Assembly: GCA_039654915.1 (NCBI GenBank)
Contig: CM077600.1
Coordinates: forward strand, 25,590,953-25,654,952
Source: Aquilaria yunnanensis
Taxonomy: Eukaryota > Streptophyta > Magnoliopsida > Malvales > Thymelaeaceae
Direction: 5' to 3'
DNA length: 64,000 nt
Position 1 is the first letter of the stretch, and each line of letters starts with the position of its first letter. Made by a program: the position numbers and the translations under genes. Below are positions 1-9,489 of the stretch, piece by piece. Below the pieces are notes generated by a model. It ran no database searches. It was not told the DNA's origin and saw nothing but the letters and a program-made list of their open reading frames with translations.

Positions 1-170
1 TCACACATATATCATTTTAAATCAAATTTTCACAAAACAAAAATATATTTTAAACTAATTAAATTTTTTTTAATAATAATAGTAATATATATTTTTTTTT
101 TAAATTAATTTTTTTTTAATAAAATTTTTTTCAAAATTTTAAAACACCCGGACGAAATTGGGTGTCAACA
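1..170 (-). repeat. 3' LTR, first 170 bases only (cut by window edge)
   Basis: This stretch matches 15720-15889 at 169 of 170 positions with no length change; the one difference is an A/T in a T-rich run near position 91. On the minus strand it begins TGTTGACACCC at position 170, the expected TG start of an LTR, right next to the polypurine tract. The remainder, about 2.56 kb if equal to the other LTR, lies left of the window. Confidence 0.92.
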
Positions 171-186
171 GCTGCCCCCCTTTGCA
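171..186 (-). other. Polypurine tract (plus-strand primer)
   Basis: On the minus strand the sequence GCAAAGGGGGGCAGC directly precedes the LTR start TGTTGACACC. A G-rich purine run abutting the 3' LTR is the plus-strand priming site of LTR retrotransposons, and it fixes the element's orientation as minus. Confidence 0.85.
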
Positions 187-275
187 TGCTTCATGGGACA
201 TGATGTATGCAAAGTCGTTACCAAATTTCGTCCGGCTTAGGTAGGCATTGAGAATGTTCTCGCCGCCCAAACAGT

Positions 276-533
276 AAGGTTTAAGGAAAGGTCCTTAAAA
301 CCTCTAACGATAGGAAAGCTCCTATTGTTGTAAGATGGACTGATTGATTGATTATTTGTTTGAGGTTAAGGAAAGGTCCTTAGAACCTCTAACGATAGGG
401 AAGCTCCTATCGTTGTAAGATGGACTGATGGATTGATTGTTTGTTTTAGGTTAAGGAAATGTCCTTAGAACCTCTAACGATAGAAAAGCTCCTATCGTTG
501 TAAGATGGACTGATTGATTGATTATTTGTTTTC
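276..533. repeat. Three tandem ~87-bp units with two predicted hairpins each
   Basis: Units start near 276, 362 and 449. Each holds two inverted repeats: GAGGTTAAGGA...TCCTTAGAACCTC and AACGATAGG...CCTATCGTT, followed by a GATTGATTGATT spacer. They look like a longer relative of the units in the adjacent array. Confidence 0.8.
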
Positions 534-2880
534 GAGGCAAAGGTTCCATCCTTAAAACCTCGGATTGATTGATTGATCTCGAGGCAAAGGTTCTATCCTT
601 AAAACCTCGGATTGATTGATTGATCTCGAGGCAAAGGTTCCATCCTTAAAACCCCGGATTGATTGATTGATCTCGAGGCAAAGGTTCTATCCTTAAAACC
701 TCGGATTGATTGATTGATCTCGAGGCAAAGGTTCTATCCTTAAAACCTCGGATTGATTGATTGATCTCGAGGCAAAGGTTCCATCCTTAAAACCCCGGAT
801 TGATTGATTGATCTCGAGGCAAAGGTTCTATCCTTAAAACCTCGGATTGATTGATTGATGTCGAGACAAAGGTTCCATCCTTAAAACCTCGAATTGATTG
901 ATTGATGTCGAGGCAAAGGTTCCATCCTTAAAACCTCGGATTGATAATTGATCTCGAGGCAAAGGTTCCATCCTTAAAACCCCGGATTGATTGATCTCGA
1001 GGCAAAGGTTCTATCCTTAAAACCTCGGATTGATTGATTGATCTCGAGGCAAAGGTTCCATCCTTAAAACCCCGGATTGATTGATTGATGTCGAGGCAAA
1101 GGTTCCATCCTTAAAACCTCGGATTGATAATTGATCTCGAGGCAAAGGTTCCATCCTTAAAACCCCGGATTGATTGATTGATCTCGAGGCAAAGGTTCTA
1201 TCCTTAAAACCTCGGATTGATTGATTGATCTCGAGGCAAAGGTTCCATCCTTAAAACCCCGGATTGATTGATTGATGTCGAGGCAAAGGTTCCATCCTTA
1301 AAACCTCGAATTGATTGATTGATGTCGAGGTAAAGGTTCCATCCTTAAAGCCTCGAATTGATTGATTGTTTTCGAGGCAAAGGTTCCATCCTTAAAACCT
1401 TGATGATGAAAATTGATTATTTTCGAGGCAAATGTTCCATCCTTAAAACCCCGATGATGAAAATTGATTGTTTTCGAGGCAAAGGTTCCATCCTTAAAAC
1501 CCCGATGATGAAAATTGATTATTTTTGAGGCAAAAGTTCCATCCTTAAAACCCCGATGTTGAAAATTGATTGTTTTCGAGGCAAAGGTTCCATCCTTAAA
1601 ACCCCGATGATGAAAATTGATTATTTTCGAGGCAAAGGTTCCATCCTTAAAACCCCGATGATGAAAATTGATTATTTTTGAGGCAAAGGTTCCATCCTTA
1701 AAACCCCGATGATGAAAATTGATTGTTTTCGAGGCAAAGGTTCCATCCTTAAAACCCCGATGATGAAAATTGATTCTTTTCGAGGCAAAGGTTCCATCCT
1801 TAAAACCCCGATGATGAAAATTGATTGTTTTCGAGGCAAAGGTTCCATCCTTAAAACCCCGATGATGAAAATTGATTGTTTTCGAGGCAAAGGTTCCATC
1901 CTTAAAACCCCGATGATGAAAATTGATTGTTTTCGAGGCAAAGGTTCCATCCTTAAAACCCCGATGATGAAAATTGATTATTTTCGAGGCAAAGGTTCCA
2001 TCCTTAAAACCCCGATGATGAAAATTGATTATTTTCGAGGCAAAGGTTCCATCCTTAAAACCCCGATGATGAAAATTGATTCTTTTCAAGGCAAAGGTTC
2101 CATCCTTAAAACCCTGATGATGAAAATTGATTATTTTCGAGGCAAAGGTTCCATCCTTACAACCCCGATGAAAATTGATTGTTTTCGAGGCAAAGGTTCC
2201 ATCCTTAAAACCCCGATGATGAAAATTGATTATTTTCGAGGCAAAGGTTCCATCCTTAAAACCCCGATGATGAAAATTGATTGTTTTCGAGGCAAAGGTT
2301 CCATCCTTAAAACCCCGAATTGATGAAAATTGATTGTTTTCGAGGCAAAGGTTCCATCCTTAAAACCCCGATGATGAAAATTGATTCTTTTCAAGGCAAA
2401 GGTTCCATCCTTAAAACCCTGATGATGAAAATTGATTATTTTCGAGGCAAAGGTTCCATCCTTACAACCCCGATGAAAATTGATTGTTTTCGAGGCAAAG
2501 GTTCCATCCTTAAAACCCCGATGATGAAAATTGATTGTTTTCGAGGCAAAGGTTCCATCCTTAAAACCCCGATGATGAAAATTGATTATTTTCGAGGCAA
2601 AGGTTCTATCCTTAAAACCCGATGATGAAAATTGATTGTTTTCGAGGCAAAGGTTCCATCCTTAAAACCCCGATGATGAAAATTGATTATTTTCGAGGCA
2701 AAGGTTCCATCCTTAAAACCCCGATGATGAAAATTGATTGTTTTCGAGGCAAAAGTTCCATCCTTAAAACCCCGATGATGAAAATTGATTATTTTCGAGG
2801 CAAAGGTTCCATCCTTAAAACCCCGATGATGAAAATTGATTTTGAGGCTAAGGAGCTTTCCTTACGACCTCGAGCGAAAT
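534..2880. repeat. Large tandem array, about 47 units of 45-51 bp, each able to form a hairpin
   Basis: I counted about 47 copies of a core reading TCGAGGCAAAGGTTC then CATCCTTAAAACC. In the first part (534-1370) units are about 45-48 bp with GATTGATTGATTGAT spacers; after about 1400 they are mostly exactly 51 bp with a GATGATGAAAATTGATT spacer. In each unit CGAGG can pair with CCTCG (or CCCCG) and AAGG with CCTT. Because 51 is divisible by 3, long open frames appear on both strands, but they are repeat artefacts. Blocks of several units are duplicated: the variant beginning TTCTTTTCAAGG at about 2080 recurs 305 bp later, and a block at about 905 recurs at about 1088. Tandem repeats in this place are typical of Ogre-type elements. 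Confidence 0.92.
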
Positions 2881-3385
2881 TTATATGAAAGCAATTGAAA
2901 TTGGAATAATTTTCTTCGAAAGTGTGAATTTTCATAATAGGCGAGCGCAAAGAATTAGGCTTCGATAAAACGAGTGAATCTTAATGATGACAATAACCCT
3001 GACAAATTATGTAAGGGGAACGGATGTTTGGAATCAATATCCAAGGTTCATCTAATATTTTCTTCAGTAAATATAGATTCCCTTGTGAGATATGTCATCC
3101 AAATAAGGTCAAAGCTTAACTACCCCAAAATGTTATGCCTAGTAGACCTAATAGGATGCGTCTCAAGAGTAATAAAAATTACTCTTTACTCAGCCATTCC
3201 AACCTAAAGGCATTGTCGCATGGTTTTAATATCAGCATGGACGAAACTATCTTATAAAAAGAAATTCCCTGAAAAGAAAAACTGAAACGCGAAAGAAAAT
3301 GCTGATAATAAAACTAAAGGACAAGAAAAACGGATCAGATCGCTTCTTTCTTCCACAATACTTCAACAGGGTGAGTAGAGGACCA
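2881..3385. other. Spacer between LOG-like ORF and repeat array
   Basis: No convincing gene. Short open frames here have no recognisable motif. On the minus strand this would be the 3' untranslated region of the LOG-like ORF. Confidence 0.5.
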
Positions 3386-4015
3386 TTATGGGAGTGAACT
3401 GGTCGGGAAAGACTGTCGTGTCCAGTCTATCTGAATCATTGCTGGATCTGGTTCAGGAACAAAAGCTTGTATTTTATCTAGCAATTCTTCAGCAGTTGTT
3501 GCGGATATTATGATTCGCCGTGCCACTCTTGATATGAAATTCTTCTGCATAGCATAATCCATAAAAGCTATCAGACCTGTAAAGAAATTGTTAACATTCA
3601 AAAGCCCAATGGGTTTCTTATGCAAATTAAGTTGGGCCATGGAAGCAATTTGAAAGACTTCTCCCAATGTGCCAAAACCACCTGGTAGAGCGATAAAAGC
3701 ATCAGCATTTAAAAGCATTTGTAACACACGCTCTTGCAAATTTTTAACCACTAATTCTTCTCCAATCGTGCCCCCAGAAATAAATTTCAGAGGTCCAGGG
3801 ATAATACCCAGAACTTGACTTCCTCCTAGAGATGCTGCTGATGCTACACCTCCCATTAATCCGACACTACCTCCTCCATAAACTAAATGTATTTTTCGCT
3901 CAGCTAATACTCTTCCCAAATGGTTGGCTGCTTTTAAATACTCTTCATCTTTTCCAGGAAAAGCCCCAGAAAATACACAAATACTTCGGGATTTACGAGT
4001 TGGGGTTTTCTCCAT
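3386..4015 (-). CDS. LOG-like cytokinin riboside 5'-monophosphate phosphoribohydrolase, intronless, inside the retrotransposon
   Basis: 209 aa, a normal length for plant LOG proteins, which release active cytokinin bases from their riboside monophosphates in one step. It spans one lysine-decarboxylase-like Rossmann domain: ICVFSGAFPGK at 12-22, GGGSVGLMG at 47-55, the conserved arginine at 96 (QERV), PGGFGTLGE at 111-119 matching the family PGGxGTxxE signature, and KKPIGLLNV at 133-141. The family's usual cysteine after ICVF is serine here. I chose the ATG at 4015 because the N-terminus then matches the family and a TATA box lies at 4045-4056; an in-frame ATG at 4102 would lie upstream of that box. 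Plant LOG genes normally have several introns; this copy has none, which suggests capture of a spliced transcript. The frame is intact. Whether it is expressed or active is not shown. Confidence 0.85.
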   Translation of the reverse strand: MEKTPTRKSRSICVFSGAFPGKDEEYLKAANHLGRVLAERKIHLVYGGGSVGLMGGVASAASLGGSQVLGIIPGPLKFISGGTIGEELVVKNLQERVLQMLLNADAFIALPGGFGTLGEVFQIASMAQLNLHKKPIGLLNVNNFFTGLIAFMDYAMQKNFISRVARRIIISATTAEELLDKIQAFVPEPDPAMIQIDWTRQSFPTSSLP

Positions 4016-4044
4016 TCCTATCCTTACCCTTGTGAGAAAAGAGG

Positions 4045-4056
4045 ATATATTTATAG
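4045..4056 (-). promoter_or_regulatory. TATA box of the LOG-like ORF
   Basis: On the minus strand CTATAAATATAT lies 30-41 nt upstream of the LOG start codon, within a module (TTCATCTCTATAAATA) that is nearly the same upstream of the ORFs starting at 5070 and 5835. The leader would be short. Confidence 0.6.
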
Positions 4057-4108
4057 AGATGAAGAGATAAGGCAATAATTTTATTTTCAAGAATGGATAC
4101 ATTATTGC

Positions 4109-4460
4109 CAGCTATTCACAGTAGTCACGAGTATGACTTTGGTCAGGTATGGGTACACTATCATTAAAAGAGGAGGAAAATTTTCAAAATAGCTGCTAGC
4201 ATGTACAGTAGTCACTACTGTAGCTTACGTCAGGAGTAGGTACGTGATTGTTGGAAGAGAAGGAAAATTTTAAAAAGTGGCAGCTATATACAGTAATCAT
4301 AATTGTATCTCATGTCAGGAGTGGATACATTAGTGGGAGGATAATTTCAAAAGCGACAGCTAGCATGTACAGTAATCGTGACTTTGGTTCACGTTAGGAG
4401 TGAATACATTATTACCAAAAGGGGAGGAAAATTTCAAAAGCGACAGCTAGCACGTACAGT
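4109..4460. repeat. Five tandem ~75-90-bp units upstream of the LOG-like ORF
   Basis: Units start near 4109, 4191, 4281, 4357 and 4444, with shared words CAGCTAGCATGTACAGTA, ATCGTGACT and GGAGGAAAATTTCAAAA. Single related copies lie at about 5211 and 6051, upstream of two of the paralogous ORFs, so the module has been amplified only at the LOG cassette. It sits where promoter or enhancer elements would be; that function is inferred. Confidence 0.75.
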
Positions 4461-4521
4461 AATCGTGACTTTGATCCTCGTCTTCCAATGGCTTTGCGTC
4501 CAGTAATGGCTTTAATGCTTT

Positions 4522-5070
4522 CTATGAATCGGTGATTTGCATCTCATCTAGCTTTCTCACAAACTGGCAAACAGGGTCGTTTAGGGTCAGATTCCCAAGA
4601 CTGTAACGATCTCGTTCTTTTTGGAAAATTATCCATAATCCAACAACCTCAAATTGCACTATTCCGCAAGAATGCGCTTCAAGAACCTCTCGAATATCTT
4701 CTAGAGATTCCTTACGCAAGCCATTCTTAATGAATCTTATTCTATCATTACGATTTCTGGTGATCACTCCTGGAGAACGACATTTATTGCCGCAAATCCA
4801 CCATCCACAATTATGACAAACGCCTAGCCTCTTTGCTCTTCTTTTTTTGGCATAAGCGCTTTTACCAAAGCCGGGCATACGGGGAAAGAACGCTTCTGGA
4901 ACTTCACCAGCTGAACGAACCTTAGCTTCAATTAGCCACCGCACATTATCAGGAATGCATTTGTGCATAAATACTCTGAATCGTTCACATCTAGCTTGAT
5001 AAATCTTTTTAAGAACATTTATTGGGAAGGAAGGAAAATACTTTCGTAGGGCGGAAAGAGAAGACTCCAT
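4522..5070 (-). CDS. Cargo ORF-C: unknown protein with CX2CX4CX3C cluster
   Basis: 182 aa from the ATG at 5070, chosen because the product then aligns without gaps to the two paralogues; an in-frame ATG five codons upstream would give 187 aa. Shared features: LRKYFPSFP near the N-terminus, a basic stretch KKRRAKRL at about 75-82, cysteines at 85, 88, 93 and 97 spaced CX2CX4CX3C, a second element AHSCG at about 132-136, and NDPVCQFVRKLD near the C-terminus. No signal peptide or membrane segment. The cysteine cluster suggests zinc and possibly nucleic acid binding, but I do not recognise the family. The TATA module at 5128-5137 lies upstream. Confidence 0.65.
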   Translation of the reverse strand: MESSLSALRKYFPSFPINVLKKIYQARCERFRVFMHKCIPDNVRWLIEAKVRSAGEVPEAFFPRMPGFGKSAYAKKRRAKRLGVCHNCGWWICGNKCRSPGVITRNRNDRIRFIKNGLRKESLEDIREVLEAHSCGIVQFEVVGLWIIFQKERDRYSLGNLTLNDPVCQFVRKLDEMQITDS

Positions 5071-5127
5071 TGATGAAGGAGGCAAAGAAAGAAATTAGTG
5101 ATTGTAGGAAACGAAAATAACTAACAC

Positions 5128-5137
5128 ATATTTATAG
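5128..5137 (-). promoter_or_regulatory. TATA box of ORF-C
   Basis: CTATAAATAT on the minus strand, preceded by TTTCATCA, the same module as upstream of the LOG-like ORF and ORF-B. It is about 58 nt upstream of the chosen start. Confidence 0.55.
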
Positions 5138-5286
5138 TGATGAAAGGGATAATGCGTTAATTACACTTACAGAAGCAAGTACATTATTGTCAAAAGAAAA
5201 GACAAATGACAGCTTATATGTACAGGAATCATGACCGTGGCTCTCATCTTCCACTGATTTATGTCCAGTAATGGCTTCAATGCCTT

Positions 5287-5835
5287 CTATAAGTCGGGGA
5301 TTTGCTTCCCATCCAGTTTTCTTACAAACTGACAAACAGGATCGTTTAAAGTCACATTCCCAAGACTGTAACGGTTTCGTTCTTTATGGTAAGTCCTCCA
5401 TAAACTGATAATTTCACCTTGCACTTTTCCACAAGAATGCGTTTCAAGAGTCTCTCGGATATCTTCCAGAGATTCCTTACGCAGGCCATTCTTAATGAAT
5501 TTTCTTTTATCTTCACGATTTATGGAGATGTATCCTAAAGAGCGACATTTAGTAATACAATTCCATCGCCCACATTTATAACACACGCCTAGTCTCTTTG
5601 CTCTTCGCCTTTTGGCATAACGGCTTTTACCTAAACCGGGCATGCGGGGCATAAATGCATCTGGAACTTCACCCGCCAGACGGACCTTAGCTTCAATTAT
5701 CCACTGCACATTATCGGGAATGCCTTTGCGTGTAAAAACTCTGATTCTTTCACATCTAGCAAGGTAGATCTTTTTAAGGACTTTTATTGGAAGGGAAGGA
5801 AAGTATTTTCGCAGTGTAGAAAGAGTAGAATCCAT
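5287..5835 (-). CDS. Cargo ORF-B: unknown protein with CX2CX4CX3C cluster
   Basis: 182 aa, no gaps against ORF-A and ORF-C and by eye about two thirds identical. It keeps LRKYFPSLP, RYAKRRRAKRL, VCYKCGRWNCITKCRS (the four-cysteine cluster at 85-97), THSCG and NDPVCQFVRKLDGKQ. The frame is fully open. Function unknown; the cluster suggests metal binding. About 110 bp beyond the stop codon is also shared with the other two copies, so the duplication unit is larger than the ORF. Three intact equal-length copies suggest either recent duplication or selection on the protein; the sequence divergence favours the second. Confidence 0.65.
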   Translation of the reverse strand: MDSTLSTLRKYFPSLPIKVLKKIYLARCERIRVFTRKGIPDNVQWIIEAKVRLAGEVPDAFMPRMPGLGKSRYAKRRRAKRLGVCYKCGRWNCITKCRSLGYISINREDKRKFIKNGLRKESLEDIRETLETHSCGKVQGEIISLWRTYHKERNRYSLGNVTLNDPVCQFVRKLDGKQIPDL

Positions 5836-5954
5836 TGATGAGAGAAGAATTTGAGAGAAGAGAGAAATGAATCAGTTATTGTAGGAGACTGGAATAACCG
5901 ACTTTAGAAGTCACGGGGTATCTTATCCGCTGCTTAATCAGAAGGAAGAACTCG

Positions 5955-5963
5955 CATTTATAG
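5955..5963 (-). promoter_or_regulatory. TATA box of ORF-B
   Basis: CTATAAATG on the minus strand within CCCTTTTCATCACTATAAAT, matching the modules at 5128-5137 and 4045-4056. It lies 120 nt upstream of the start, with about 70 extra bases between. Confidence 0.5.
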
Positions 5964-6124
5964 TGATGAAAAGGGATAGCGTGTTGATTACACTTAGGGG
6001 AGCATGTACATCTGTCAAAAGAAAATGCAAACTTTTTCAAATATAATAAATTGTATGTACAGTAATTGTGACTGTGACTCACATCTTCCACTGGCTTTAC
6101 ATCTAGTAACGGCATTAACGGCTT

Positions 6125-6673
6125 CTATGAGTCGAGGATTTGCTTCCCATCCAGTTTTCTTACAAGCTGGCAAACAGGGTCATTTACAGTCAGATTCCCG
6201 AGACTGTAACGGTTTCGTTCTTCATGAAAAATGCTCCATAAACCAAGAAGTTCACGTTGCACGGATCCACAAGAATGCGTCTCAAGAGTCAATTGGATAT
6301 CATCCAACGAGTCCTTACTCAGGCCATTCTTAATGAATCGTATTTTATCTTCTCGATTATCAAAGATCATCCCTAAAGAACGACATTTAGTATTACAAGT
6401 CCACCGTCCACATTTATGGCAGACTTGTAACCTTTTCACTCTTCGCTTTTTGGCATAAGAGCTTTTGCCTATACCAGGCATGTGAGACACAAATGCCTCT
6501 GGGATTTCACCTGCCAGACGAACCTTGGCTTCGATTAACCACCGCACATCTTCAGGGATTCCTTTGTGCATCAGAACTCTTAATCGTTCACAGCGAACTT
6601 GGTAGATCTTTTTGAGAATGTTCATTGGGAGAAAAGGAAAATATTTTCTTAAGACAGAAAGAGTAAGATCCAT
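6125..6673 (-). CDS. Cargo ORF-A: unknown protein with CX2CX4CX3C cluster
   Basis: 182 aa, first of the three tandem paralogues in the element's direction. Cysteines at 85, 88, 93 and 97 (VCHKCGRWTCNTKC), basic stretch KKRRVKR just before, THSCG at 132-136, and NDPVCQLVRKLDGKQ at the end. The module upstream is the most diverged of the set; a weak AT-rich TATA-like stretch lies near 6800, with no exact match to the shared box. It is not gag, protease or polymerase by any motif I know. It lies where pol would be expected in a complete element. Confidence 0.65.
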   Translation of the reverse strand: MDLTLSVLRKYFPFLPMNILKKIYQVRCERLRVLMHKGIPEDVRWLIEAKVRLAGEIPEAFVSHMPGIGKSSYAKKRRVKRLQVCHKCGRWTCNTKCRSLGMIFDNREDKIRFIKNGLSKDSLDDIQLTLETHSCGSVQRELLGLWSIFHEERNRYSLGNLTVNDPVCQLVRKLDGKQILDS

Positions 6674-6819
6674 TTTCTAGAGGGAAGTAAAAGACAGAAG
6701 AGAGGAAAGAATCAGTTATTATGGGCAACTGAGAGAACCGACTTGAGAGTCACGGAATACTGTATCCGCCGTTTAACCGGAAAAGTGGATCCTACTTTAT
6801 TTTGATGTGAATGATATTT

Positions 6820-7200
6820 CTTATCTTTGATATTCCATCCAGCTGACGTCGATCGAGTCCTTGATTATTGAATCTTTTGTCCGCTTTTGACAAATTTTCA
6901 ACGACAATATTTCTTGATATCTGCCTTATCTTTGACCACAGCTATCTCTTGTCTTGGATGCTACTAAGCTGGCATCAATCCTGTCCTTCCAGGTGTAGCC
7001 TCGATTATTGAATCAATTGCCAGGCTTTTGACAATATTGTCTACTTTATATTTTTTTTTATATCTGCCTTATCCTTGGCTATAGCTATCTCTTATCTTGG
7101 ATACTACTAACTGGCGTCAATCCTATCCTTCCAGGTGTAGCCTCGATTATTGAATCGGTAGCCAAGCTTTTGACAATATTGTCAACTTTATCCTTGAATT
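6820..7200. repeat. Imperfect tandem repeat, ~135-145 bp, about three copies
   Basis: Copies begin near 6820, 6915 and 7060 and share ATATCTGCCTTATC, CTATCTCTT, CTTCCAGGTGTAGCC, GATTATTGAATC and CTTTTGACAATATTGTC. The first copy is shortened. A 60-codon open frame at 7085-7267 (minus) is inside it and is not supported as a gene. Confidence 0.65.
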
Positions 7201-7269
7201 CCTGATGCGGGTTGGTCCCGCATATTAGCTGTGTATCCAGTGATAGATTGGTAAGAGCTGATGACATTG

Positions 7270-8200
7270 AGATCTAAGCTTATACTGCTGTAACTGTGCT
7301 GTGAATGTGATTCCCGTTTGGTCCTTGTTATGTAAAGGCTATGTATGCATGATATGAAATGCATGAATGCAAAGCATGTATAATTGATGGTTCTTTTTTA
7401 TTTTTATTTTATTTTTTTATTTTTTATTTTTGGTGAATCTAGTTCTTCATGTATTTGCTTTACTGGATCTTCTTTATGATTGCCTTCTTGGACTATCATT
7501 GAATCTCTTTATGCTTTCCAGCTTTTGTTCACTGCCTCAAAAGCCCAACTCTTTTCAAAATCCTCTTTCTTTGACTTGTTCTTGAATTTTGGCCTCAATT
7601 TCTTTAAAGTTGGCCCGCCTCATAATTTATATCTATTTCGGGTACTCATCCATTGTCATGGATTTGATACCATCAAAGGCTTTACTTTTAATGTCTGTTT
7701 TGCCCCTTTTCTTGTGGCCGTGTCGACACTTGTTTACCCCCATGTTACAGTCCAAATGATTGCTCTTCCTTAGACTCAGGTTCTGATCCATAAGACTTGC
7801 CCCCTTGTCTATTGAGCTTCTTTCTTGGCAGTACTCTTCTTACGCTTAGTAGAGACTACTTTGCCCCCCTGAATATGGTATTTATGTGGATAAAAGGTAT
7901 CACCTCGCCTTTAACAGAAGGTCGAGCATTTCTAGACCTTTGTGATAGCACTTGATCGTAAATTTCTCTTACAAGAACCACATCTTATTAAAGAAGGACT
8001 CAAGTTATCTCCTCACTTTTAAGTCTACATACATTAATGAATAATGGTTTGGCCTTAAAGAAAAACTTTCATCAATTTGCAAAGCTTGACAAAGTAATTT
8101 ACGGTCTTTCTTTTTAATTAAAATATCCTGCCATTCTTCCCTTTCCAACTCGAAGACATAAACTGTGCAAGGCAATAAGGTAGGAACATGATTCACAATA
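7270..8200. other. Retrotransposon spacer, no gene seen
   Basis: T-rich tracts and short open frames on both strands (7480-7773 plus, 8005-8196 minus) with no motif I recognise. It lies where pol would be in an autonomous element, but no polymerase motif is present. Confidence 0.5.
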
Positions 8201-8530
8201 ATAGCCTTTTAACTGAATGAGGATGATATCGAGAGGTAAATGTTAGGTGTGAGGAAAGTTAAGTTTGAATGTTTTTTTTTTTGTGGCAGTCTTTTAGCTG
8301 AATGAGAATAATATTAAGAGGTAAATATTAGGTCTGAGTAAAGTTAAGTTTGAGTGGTGTGAAAGAAGGGTATTTTAATACTACTCGTGAGCAGTATTAA
8401 ATAAGGTAGAAACAAGTTTCACAATGATAGTCTTTTAGCTGAATGAGGATGATAAGTCTGAGGAAAGTTAAGTTTAAGTGGTTTGAAAGAAGGGTCTTTT
8501 AATACTACTCGTGAGCAAATTTGATTATGA
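8195..8530. repeat. Imperfect tandem repeat, three copies
   Basis: Copies near 8203, 8290 and 8428 share TAGCTGAATGAGGATGATA, GGAAAGTTAAGTTTGA, GAAAGAAGGGT and TTTTAATACTACTCGTGAGCA. Non-coding. Confidence 0.65.
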
Positions 8531-8779
8531 TGAAAAACTCAATAGTGATGACCTCAAACTTGCCACTCTTTCCAGAAAGTTAAACCTCATCTGTTGCCCC
8601 CCAACTATCGTGGTCTTTATGTATGCTTGGCTTGAAAGTTGCTTTTGTGTTCTAAACCGCCTTTGCAGGTTTTCAGTCTAGAATCCATAGCTCACTTTTT
8701 TTCTTTCTTTTTTTTTTTTTTCTAGTTTGAGCCCTTTTCCTCTTTTTTTTTTTTTGTTTTTTTGTGTGAGCTATGGTGA

Positions 8780-9290
8780 TAACATACTTGATAACTCTCT
8801 TGAAGTGAGATGACTCAAGTGGCCTTGCTTGCTCGTGCTTGTTCTCAGTTCTTTTTGGTTTTGAATTTTCCCTTGTTGGCTTTTTGGTGGAAGGGATGAA
8901 CTTTTCCCTTTTCGGAGTTTTTGTTACAGAGAACCGAGATCATAGCCTTCTTGAAATGAGATGATTCAAGTGGCCTTACTTGCTTGTGTTTGCTCTCAGT
9001 CTCTCTTTTTTTGGTTTTGAATTTTCCCTTGTTGGCTTTTTGATGGAAGGGATGAACTTTTTCCCTTTTTTTTTTTTTTTGGAGTTTGTGTTATGGAGAG
9101 CCGAGATCATAGCCTTCTTGAAGTGAGATGACTCAAGTGGCTTTATTTGCTTCTCAGTCTCTTTTTTTTTTGGATTTTTTTCTTGTTTGGATTTTCTCTT
9201 TAATGGCTTTTGATGGAAGGGAGGAACTTCTTTCCTTTGTTGGAATTTGTGTTGTGGAAAACTGAGAATTTTTTTTTGTATTGAGCATTT
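8780..9290. repeat. Imperfect tandem repeat, ~165 bp, three copies
   Basis: Copies near 8790, 8940 and 9105 share CTTCTTGAAGTGAGATGACT, CAAGTGGC, GAATTTTCCCTTGTTGGC and GATGGAAGGGATGAACTT, separated by poly-T runs. Confidence 0.7.
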
Positions 9291-9489
9291 GTGAGAATTG
9301 GGAGGCCACTGAAGTCATTTAATATGAGAGCTAGCTTCTTTGGAAGTTAATCCCGGACTCCTTGCAAGGATGTTGATAACCACTGTGAATTCTTTTTGAG
9401 GGTTGAGGTGCAACATATGAAATCCTTCTTACTAGATTTGGCAGCACTTTCAAGATCATTACTATCAAATTTTCCTTAACTTTTTATTT

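Noticed and set aside
534..2880. CRISPR-like regular spacing
   Set aside because: Units are head-to-tail copies with no unique spacers, in a plant retrotransposon.
1298..2888. Several long open frames on both strands with 17-residue repeats
   Set aside because: They arise because the 51-bp repeat unit is divisible by three and lacks stops; both strands are open at once and no flanking coding sequence exists.
4016..4102. In-frame N-terminal extension of the LOG-like ORF from the ATG at 4102
   Set aside because: It would lie upstream of the TATA box, and the added residues are not LOG-like.
7085..8196. Small open frames in the retrotransposon spacer as remains of pol
   Set aside because: No reverse transcriptase, RNase H or integrase motif could be read in any frame.
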